Assembly: GCA_003222235.1 (NCBI GenBank)
Contig: QHVD01000149.1
Span: 19,550-27,155, forward strand
Reading direction: 5' to 3'
Length of the DNA stretch: 7,606 nt
From: Gemmatimonadota bacterium
GTDB taxonomy: Bacteria > Gemmatimonadota > Gemmatimonadetes > Gemmatimonadales > GWC2-71-9
Shown: positions 1-5,162 of the stretch, one piece after another
Position numbering within the stretch: the stretch's first letter is position 1
Layout: each line of letters begins with the position of its first letter
Program-made: the position numbers and the translations under genes
The notes under the pieces: generated by a model
Seen by the model: the letters and a program-made list of their open reading frames with translations, nothing else
The model's database searches: none
Told to the model about the DNA's origin: nothing

Positions 1-1118
1 TCTTCAAGACCGCCACCGGACAGCCGTTCATCTTTCCCGCGACAGGCACCGGCGGCTGGGAAGCGGCGCTCGTCAACACGCTGTCGCCGGGCGACAGGGT
101 CATCTCGGTGCGCTTGGGCCAGTTCAGCCACTTGTGGATCGACCTCGCGCAGCGGCACGGCCTGCGCGTGGACATCCTCGACGTGGAGTGGGGCGAGGGC
201 GCGCCGGTCGAGCGGATCGAGGACCTCCTCACCAAAGACAAACAGCACGAGATCAAGGGTGTACTGATCGTCCAAAACGAGACCGCGACCGGCGTCACGA
301 ACGACGTTGGGGCCGTCCGCCGCGCGATGGACGCGGCGAAACATCCGGCGCTCCTCTACGTGGACGGCGTGAGCTCGGTCGGCTCGATCGACTTCCGGAT
401 GGACGAGTGGAGGGTCGATCTCGCCATCACCGGGTCCCAGAAGGGGTTGATGCTTCCGGCCGGCCTGGGGATCGTGTGTGCGAGCCCCAAGGCGCTCGCG
501 GCCCGCGAGCACGCGAAGTGCCCGCGCGTGTTCTTCGACTTCGGGGACATGATCAAGGCGAACGCGACCGGCTATTTCCCCTACACCCCGGCCCTCCCCA
601 TGCTGTACGGTCTGCGCGAGTCTCTCGACATGATCTCCGAACAAGGCCTAGACACCATCTTCGCCCGGCACCATCGCCTCGCGGAGGGCGTTCGCGCCGC
701 CGTACGGGCGTGGGGCCTGAAGCTCTGCGCCCGCGAGCCGAGGTGGTACTCGGACACGGTGAGCGCCGTGATGGTGCCCGAGGGCACGAGCGGCGTCGAC
801 GTGATCGACGTCGCCTTCCGCCGCTATAACCTGGCGCTCGGCGCGGGGCTCGGCCGCCTGGCGGGGAAGCTCTTCCGGATCGGCCATCTCGGCGACCTGA
901 ACGAGCTGATGCTCCTGGGCGCGATTGCGGGCGTCGAGATGGCGATGCGCGACGTGGGAATGAAGATCACTGCGGGCGCAGGCGTCGCCGCCGCGGCGGA
1001 GCACTACCGTGGCACCGCGGCGCCATTGCCCGCCCGCGCGAGCATGCCATCGCCGGGTGCGCCGCAGGCGCCCAGCGCCGGTGGCGCCGCGACTCCTCGG
1101 ACCGTCGTGAGGACATGA
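1..1118 (+). CDS. sgaA: Serine--glyoxylate aminotransferase, 5' end missing
   Basis: PLP-dependent class V (fold type I) aminotransferase that converts L-serine plus glyoxylate to hydroxypyruvate plus glycine, the entry step of the serine cycle in the cytoplasm. The frame is open from base 3, giving 371 visible residues; the family is usually about 390-400, so roughly 25-50 N-terminal residues lie outside. The GTG at 108 is an internal valine, because conserved sequence (GTGGWEAALVNTLSPGD) precedes it. Visible motifs, numbered from base 3: the PLP phosphate-site GTGGWEA near residues 16-22, NETATGV near 92-98, cofactor Asp121 in VDGVSS, Schiff-base Lys147 in GSQKG (bases 441-443), NATGYFPYTP, and the substrate-carboxylate Arg292 in FRIGHLGDLNE. 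The last 35 or so residues, after AEHYR, are a low-complexity Ala/Pro-rich tail. The neighbouring mcl, mtk and reductase genes support a serine-cycle role over photorespiratory or alanine-glyoxylate transamination. Confidence 0.95.
   Translation, partial: FKTATGQPFIFPATGTGGWEAALVNTLSPGDRVISVRLGQFSHLWIDLAQRHGLRVDILDVEWGEGAPVERIEDLLTKDKQHEIKGVLIVQNETATGVTNDVGAVRRAMDAAKHPALLYVDGVSSVGSIDFRMDEWRVDLAITGSQKGLMLPAGLGIVCASPKALAAREHAKCPRVFFDFGDMIKANATGYFPYTPALPMLYGLRESLDMISEQGLDTIFARHHRLAEGVRAAVRAWGLKLCAREPRWYSDTVSAVMVPEGTSGVDVIDVAFRRYNLALGAGLGRLAGKLFRIGHLGDLNELMLLGAIAGVEMAMRDVGMKITAGAGVAAAAEHYRGTAAPLPARASMPSPGAPQAPSAGGAATPRTVVRT
1115..1118 (+). other. ATGA overlap, sgaA stop / mcl start
   Basis: The mcl ATG (1115-1117) overlaps the sgaA TGA (1116-1118). 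A GAGG at 1109-1112 could act as a Shine-Dalgarno core, but it sits only 2 nt from the ATG, closer than usual. Start-stop re-initiation by ribosomes finishing sgaA is therefore the likelier way mcl is translated. Confidence 0.85.
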
Positions 1119-2089
1119 GCCTCACCCGCTACGAGCCGGCGCGCCCCCGGTTGCAGCGGAGTGAGCTGGCGGTGCCGGGGTCACAGCCGGGGCTGTTCAA
1201 GAAGGCGCTCGAGAGCGAGGCGGACTACGTCTTTCTCGATCTCGAGGACGCCGTCGCGCCCGCCGACAAGGAGCCGGCCCGCAAGAACGTCGTCACCGCC
1301 CTGCTCGAGCACGAGTGGCGCGACCACGGCAAGACCGTCTGCGTCCGCATCAACGGCATCGACACCCATTACATGTACCGCGACGTGGTGGACGTGGTGG
1401 AGCAGGCCGGCCACCGCCTCGATTGTCTCCTCGTGCCGAAGGTCGGGGTTCCGGCCGACGTGTATCTGGTGGACGCGCTGCTGACGCAAATCGAAGCGGC
1501 CCGCGGCATCCCCCACCGCATCGGTATCGAGGTCCTGATCGAAACCGCGCTCGGCATGGCGAACGTCGAGGCCATCGCACAGGCGAGCCGCCGGCTCGAG
1601 GCGATGCATTTCGGCGTCGCCGACCTCGCCGCGAGCCTGCGCGCGCGGACGGTGAGCATCGGCGGACTGAATCCCGACTACCCGGGCGACCAATGGCACG
1701 CGGCGCTGGCGCGCCTCGTCACCGCGTGCCGGGCGTACGGACTGCGGGCGATCGACGGGCCGTACGGGGACTTCCGGGATCCGCAAGGGTACGTCGCCGC
1801 AGCCCGCCGCGTGGCCGCGCTCGGGTACGAGGGCAAATGGGCGATCCACCCGTCGCAGATCTCCCTCGCGAACGACGTGTTCACGCCGCCCGCGGCGGAG
1901 GTCGAGCGTGCCCGCCGCATTCTCGCCGCCCTCGACGAAGCGGCCCGCGAGGGCCGCGGCGCGGCGCAGCTCGACGGGCGGATGATCGACGCCGCGTCGG
2001 CCCGCATGGCCGAGAACATCGTCCAGACCGCTGCGGCGATCGCCGCGCGCCGGAAGCCGGCTCCCACCGTGGCCGCCACGCCAGCCTGA
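1115..2089 (+). CDS. mcl: L-malyl-CoA lyase (HpcH/HpaI/CitE-type TIM barrel)
   Basis: Cleaves (S)-malyl-CoA to acetyl-CoA and glyoxylate, the last step of the serine cycle, and regenerates the acceptor used by SgaA. The 324-residue length matches characterised malyl-CoA lyases. The N-terminus (PRLQRSELAVPGS) and LDLEDAVAPADKE at about 41-53 are family hallmarks and support the ATG at 1115. By alignment from memory to Rhodobacter Mcl, Arg78 (VRING), Glu143 (LIETALGMANVEA) and Asp170 (FGVADLAAS) occupy the CoA/glyoxylate and Mg2+ positions. DGPYGDF (214-220) and KWAIHPSQI (241-249) follow, and Asp292 in GRMIDAAS probably belongs to the C-terminal lid contributed by the neighbouring subunit. The loop after IGGLNPDYP (about 182-200) looks some 14 residues shorter than in Methylorubrum MclA, and the C-terminus ends in a short Ala/Pro-rich tail. 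Adjacent mtkAB make its substrate. Citrate lyase beta subunit is unlikely because no citDF genes are near. Confidence 0.95.
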   Translation: MSLTRYEPARPRLQRSELAVPGSQPGLFKKALESEADYVFLDLEDAVAPADKEPARKNVVTALLEHEWRDHGKTVCVRINGIDTHYMYRDVVDVVEQAGHRLDCLLVPKVGVPADVYLVDALLTQIEAARGIPHRIGIEVLIETALGMANVEAIAQASRRLEAMHFGVADLAASLRARTVSIGGLNPDYPGDQWHAALARLVTACRAYGLRAIDGPYGDFRDPQGYVAAARRVAALGYEGKWAIHPSQISLANDVFTPPAAEVERARRILAALDEAAREGRGAAQLDGRMIDAASARMAENIVQTAAAIAARRKPAPTVAATPA

Positions 2090-2095
2090 CCCGTG
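2087..2095 (+). other. 3-nt junction, mcl stop / mtkA GTG start
   Basis: mcl ends in TGA at 2087-2089 and mtkA starts with GTG at 2093, leaving only CCC between them. This is the only junction in the block without overlap. No purine-rich Shine-Dalgarno sequence is evident in the 20 bases upstream, which suggests translation coupled to mcl. Confidence 0.75.
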
Positions 2096-3268
2096 GACAT
2101 CCACGAATACCAGGCGAAGGAGCTGCTGGTCGGCTTCGGGGTCCCGGTCCCGAAGGGCGGCGTCGCCTACAGCGCGGAGCAGGCGGTGTACCGCGCCGCC
2201 GAAATCGGCGGCGACCGCTGGGTCGTGAAAGCCCAGGTCCACTCCGGCGCGCGCGGCAAAGCGGGCGGCGTCCGGATCTGCTCGAGCGATGCCGAGGTGC
2301 GGCAGGCCGCCAAGGACCTGCTGGGCAAGACCCTCGTCACCTTCCAGACGGGGCCCGAGGGCCTGCCGGTGCACCGCCTGCTCGTCGAGCAGGCCCTGCC
2401 GATCGAGCGCGAGCTGTACGTCGGTCTCGTCCTCGACCGCAAGCGCGAGCGCATCGTCGTCGTGGCGCATCCGCACGGCGGGATGGAGATCGAGGAGATC
2501 GCCCAGCGCGAGCCCGAGGCGATCCTGCGGGAGGTCGTCGAGCCGGCGGTCGGCATCCGGGCGTTCCAGGGCCGCGAGCTCGCGTTCGGGCTCGAGCTCG
2601 CCCCTCCACAGGTCAACCAGGCTGTCTCGATCATTCTGGGCGCCTACCGGGCGTTCCGGGAGCTCGACGCCACCATGGTCGAGATCAACCCGCTCGTCGT
2701 CACCAAGGACGGCCAGGTTCTCGCCCTCGACGTGAAGATGAGCTTCGACGATAACGCCATGTTCCGGCGCCCGAGCGTCGCCGAGCTGCGCGACTACGCC
2801 CAGGAGGACCCGCGGGAAGCCGAGGCGGCCGAACACGGCTTGAACTACGTCGCGCTGGACGGAGACATCGGGTGCATCATCAACGGCGCCGGCCTCGCCA
2901 TGGCGACCATGGACATGATCCAGCACGCGGGCGGCGAGCCGGCGAACTTCCTCGACATCGGCGGCGGCGCCTCGCCGGAGCGCGTGGCCAAGGCATTCCG
3001 CCTCGTGCTCTCCGACCAGAACGTGAAGGCGGTGCTCGTGAACGTGTTCGCCGGGATCAACCGCTGCGACTGGGTCGCGCAGGGGGTCGTCCAGGCCGTG
3101 CGCGAGGTGCAGGTGCCGGTGCCGCTCGTGGTGCGGCTGGCGGGGACAAACGTCGAGGAGGGCCGGCGCATCCTCCAGGAGAGCGGCCTGCCGATCATCA
3201 CTGCCGAAACGCTCGCGGAAGCGGCACAGCGGGCGGTGGCGGCGCGCAACGCGGGGCTCGCGGCATGA
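2093..3268 (+). CDS. mtkA: Malate--CoA ligase (malate thiokinase), beta subunit
   Basis: ATP-grasp subunit of malate thiokinase, which with MtkB makes malyl-CoA from malate, CoA and ATP. It is homologous to succinyl-CoA synthetase beta (SucC). The 391-residue length is typical. The canonical N-terminus MDIHEYQAKELL fixes the GTG start at 2093. Key residues fall at the same numbers as in E. coli SucC: Lys46 and the GARGKAGGV loop (52-60) for nucleotide, Glu197 and Asn199 in VEINP, Asp213 in ALDVK for Mg2+, Asn264 in NGAGLAM for substrate, and GGGAS (290-294). GINRCDW at 321-327 replaces the SucC-type GIVRCD, a difference I associate with MtkA. The position between mcl and mtkB, beside sgaA and ppc, argues for malate rather than succinate as substrate. 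A plain SucC is the main alternative, but no TCA-cycle neighbours are present. Confidence 0.94.
   Translation: MDIHEYQAKELLVGFGVPVPKGGVAYSAEQAVYRAAEIGGDRWVVKAQVHSGARGKAGGVRICSSDAEVRQAAKDLLGKTLVTFQTGPEGLPVHRLLVEQALPIERELYVGLVLDRKRERIVVVAHPHGGMEIEEIAQREPEAILREVVEPAVGIRAFQGRELAFGLELAPPQVNQAVSIILGAYRAFRELDATMVEINPLVVTKDGQVLALDVKMSFDDNAMFRRPSVAELRDYAQEDPREAEAAEHGLNYVALDGDIGCIINGAGLAMATMDMIQHAGGEPANFLDIGGGASPERVAKAFRLVLSDQNVKAVLVNVFAGINRCDWVAQGVVQAVREVQVPVPLVVRLAGTNVEEGRRILQESGLPIITAETLAEAAQRAVAARNAGLAA
3265..3268 (+). other. ATGA overlap, mtkA stop / mtkB start
   Basis: The mtkB ATG (3265-3267) overlaps the mtkA TGA (3266-3268). A weak GGGG at 3253-3256, 8 nt upstream, is the only ribosome-binding candidate. 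The overlap suits two subunits needed in equal amounts in one complex. Confidence 0.85.
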
Positions 3269-4179
3269 GCATCCTGCTCGACGAAACGACGCGGGTCGTG
3301 ATCCAGGGCTTCACCGGCGACAAGGGCACCTTCCACGCGAAGGAGATGATCGCCTACGGCACGAACGTCGTGGGCGGCGTCACCCCCGGGAAGGGCGGCA
3401 CGGCGCATCTCGGCCGGCCCGTGTTCAACACGGTGAAAGCAGCCGTCGCAGCGACCGAGGCCACAGCCAGCCTCGTGCTCGTCCCCGCACCCTTCTGCGC
3501 CGACGCGATCATGGAAGCGGCGGATGCGGGAATCCGCCTGGTGGTCACGATCACGGACGGCGTGCCCGCGCAGGACATGATGACGGTGAAGCGCTACCTG
3601 TGGCGCTACGCCAAGGAGCGCCGCACGTGCCTGATCGGGCCGAACTGCGCCGGAGTCGTCAGCTCCGGGAAGGCCATGATGGGGATCATGCCCGGGCACA
3701 TCTATCTCCGCGGCGCCGTCGGCGTGGTGACGCGCTCCGGCACGCTGGGCTACGAGGCCGCCGCGCAGATGAAAGCGCTCGGCGTCGGCGTCACCACCAG
3801 CGTCGGCATCGGCGGCGATCCGATCAACGGCAGCTCGTTCGTGGACATGCTGGCGCTGTTCGAAGCGGACCCGGAGACGGACGCGGTGATGATGATCGGC
3901 GAGATCGGCGGCCCGCAAGAGGCGGATGCGGCGCTGTTCGTGAAGGAGCACATGACGAAACCGGTGATTGGGTACGTGGCGGGTCTCACCGCACCGAAGG
4001 GCCGGCGCATGGGGCACGCCGGCGCCATCATTTCCGCCTTCGGCGACACGGCGGCCGAAAAAGCGGAGATCATGCGCTCGGCGGGCCTCACCGTCGCGCC
4101 GAGTCCGGCGGAGCTGGGCTCCACGGTCGCCCAGGCCCTCGCCGGGAGACCGACCCGGCGCGTGCTGGTCTCGCGGTGA
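3265..4179 (+). CDS. mtkB: Malate--CoA ligase (malate thiokinase), alpha subunit
   Basis: CoA-binding and phosphohistidine subunit of malate thiokinase, homologous to succinyl-CoA synthetase alpha (SucD). It pairs with MtkA to form malyl-CoA. The product is 304 residues, close to the roughly 295-300 usual for the family. Translation from ATG 3265 gives MSILLDETTRVVIQGFTGDKG, whose N-terminal Rossmann CoA site continues into GGVTPGKGG (37-45). LIGPNCAGV (123-131), SGTLGYEAAAQ (158-168) and GIGGDPINGS (181-190) are intact. The phosphorylated histidine is His251 in GRRMGHAGAIIS, and EIGG (213-216) is in place. The frame stays open upstream of 3265 inside mtkA, but the homology and the ATGA overlap fix the start. 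Nothing appears truncated or frameshifted. Confidence 0.95.
   Translation: MSILLDETTRVVIQGFTGDKGTFHAKEMIAYGTNVVGGVTPGKGGTAHLGRPVFNTVKAAVAATEATASLVLVPAPFCADAIMEAADAGIRLVVTITDGVPAQDMMTVKRYLWRYAKERRTCLIGPNCAGVVSSGKAMMGIMPGHIYLRGAVGVVTRSGTLGYEAAAQMKALGVGVTTSVGIGGDPINGSSFVDMLALFEADPETDAVMMIGEIGGPQEADAALFVKEHMTKPVIGYVAGLTAPKGRRMGHAGAIISAFGDTAAEKAEIMRSAGLTVAPSPAELGSTVAQALAGRPTRRVLVSR
4176..4179 (+). other. GTGA overlap, mtkB stop / reductase start
   Basis: A GTG at 4176-4178 overlaps the mtkB TGA at 4177-4179. It is the best start for the reductase because it lies just ahead of the first conserved strand (RPTVVVTRKLPGP). No Shine-Dalgarno sequence is visible, so coupling to mtkB translation is likely. 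Confidence 0.75.
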
Positions 4180-5162
4180 GGCCCGCTCCCGCCAGCCGCC
4201 CGACCGTCGTCGTGACACGCAAGCTCCCCGGGCCGGTCGAGGACCGGCTGGAGCGGGAGTTCGCAACCCGCCTGAACCGCGACGACCACCCGTTCACCGC
4301 GCCCGAGCTGCAGGAAGCCCTGCGCGGCGCCGACGCGCTCCTTCCCACGGTGACGGACCGGATCACCACGGAGGAGCTGTCCGTGGAGCCGCTGCGCGCC
4401 AGGATCCTCGCGAACTTCGGCGTCGGGTACAACCACATCGACGTGCATGCGGCCAAAGCCCGCGGGCTCGTCGTCACGAACACACCTGAGGTCCTCACCG
4501 ACGACACGGCGGACGACGCCGTCATGCTGATGCTCATGGTCGCGCGGCGCGCCGGGGAAGCGGAGCGCCACGTCCGCTCGCGGCAGTGGACCGGGTGGCG
4601 CCCTACCCACATGCTGGGCACCAGGGTGAGTGGCAAGACCCTCGGCCTGGTCGGGATGGGCCGCATCGCCCGCGCCGTCGCCACGCGGGCCCACTGCGGA
4701 TTCGGCATGCGGGTCGTGTTTCACGACCCGTACCCGCCCCCCCCGGCGCTCGCGGCGGAGCTGGGCGCCGAGCAGCAGAGTAGCCTGGACGCCGTGTTGC
4801 GCGAGGCGGATTTCGTCTCGCTGCACTGCCCGGCGACCCCGGAGACCCGGCACCTCATCGACACCGAGCGGCTCGCGCTCATGAAGCCCACGGCGTTCCT
4901 GATCAACACCGCCCGGGGAGACATCGTGGACGAGGCGGCGCTCGTCGCCGCGCTCAAGGAGCAGCGCATTGCGGGCGCCGCCCTCGACGTCTACGAGCGC
5001 GAACCCCAGGTAACGCCCGATCTGCTGACGATGGAAAACGTCGTGTTGCTCCCGCATCTCGGCAGCGCCACCCAGGAGACGCGTGTCGCCATGGGGCTCC
5101 GCGCGTTCGAGAACCTCCAGGCTTTCTTCTCCGGAGCGCCGCCCCGCGACCGCGTCGTGTGA
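4176..5162 (+). CDS. gyaR: Hydroxypyruvate/glyoxylate reductase, GyaR/GRHPR type (D-2-hydroxyacid dehydrogenase)
   Basis: Cytoplasmic NAD(P)H-dependent D-2-hydroxyacid dehydrogenase. In this context it most likely reduces hydroxypyruvate, the SgaA product, to D-glycerate; glyoxylate is a possible second substrate. It has 328 residues from GTG 4176, normal for the family. Seen in order: ANFGVGYNHIDV (79-90), the Rossmann fingerprint GLVGMGRIA (157-165, with Ala in the third Gly position of GxGxxG), and Asp184 after the next strand (HDPYP), which suggests NADH rather than NADPH. The catalytic triad is Arg247 (NTARGDIVDE), Glu276 (DVYEREP) and His294 (LPHLGSAT). The glycine-rich and substrate-loop sequences resemble GyaR/GRHPR glyoxylate reductases more than the HprA of Methylorubrum. 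A polyproline turn (187-190) is encoded by a C8 run. The family call is firm; the physiological substrate is inferred from neighbours. Confidence 0.88.
   Translation: MRPAPASRPTVVVTRKLPGPVEDRLEREFATRLNRDDHPFTAPELQEALRGADALLPTVTDRITTEELSVEPLRARILANFGVGYNHIDVHAAKARGLVVTNTPEVLTDDTADDAVMLMLMVARRAGEAERHVRSRQWTGWRPTHMLGTRVSGKTLGLVGMGRIARAVATRAHCGFGMRVVFHDPYPPPPALAAELGAEQQSSLDAVLREADFVSLHCPATPETRHLIDTERLALMKPTAFLINTARGDIVDEAALVAALKEQRIAGAALDVYEREPQVTPDLLTMENVVLLPHLGSATQETRVAMGLRAFENLQAFFSGAPPRDRVV
4737..4744 (+). repeat. C8 homopolymer inside the reductase gene
   Basis: Eight consecutive C encode part of a four-proline stretch (residues 187-190) just after the cofactor-binding Asp. The reading frame is the same and makes sense on both sides, so it is not a frameshift. 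It is simply a spot prone to slippage or sequencing error. Confidence 0.8.
5159..5162 (+). other. GTGA overlap, reductase stop / ppc start
   Basis: A GTG at 5159-5161 overlaps the reductase TGA at 5160-5162 and opens the ppc frame. No Shine-Dalgarno sequence is visible before it. This repeats the GTGA architecture of the mtkB/reductase junction. Confidence 0.75.

Noticed and set aside
108..110. GTG at 108 as the start of sgaA
   Set aside because: The same frame is open to base 3 and encodes conserved aminotransferase sequence before it, including the PLP phosphate-binding GTGGWEA. It is an internal valine of a gene cut by the window edge.
1181..2926. 581-codon open frame on the minus strand opposite mcl and mtkA
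   Set aside because: It spans two conserved genes and their junction and shows no known family. It is a GC-driven shadow.
2872..3264. A longer mtkB start, or an mtkB N-terminal extension within mtkA
   Set aside because: The upstream part of this frame translates to Arg/Gly-rich nonsense opposite conserved MtkA. SucD-type homology begins at ATG 3265.
3600..4175. A reductase N-terminal extension reaching back into mtkB
   Set aside because: The frame is open, but its translation is Arg-rich noise over conserved MtkB. Dehydrogenase homology begins just after GTG 4176.
2093..4179. mtkAB as succinyl-CoA synthetase sucCD
   Set aside because: The proteins are homologous, but the operon with mcl, sgaA and ppc and the GINRCDW motif favour malate thiokinase. 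Substrate specificity is still an inference.
2845..5057. Two long minus-strand frames opposite mtkA, mtkB and the reductase (2845-4266 and 3750-5057)
   Set aside because: Both are antisense to conserved coding sequence, with compositionally biased translations and no motifs.
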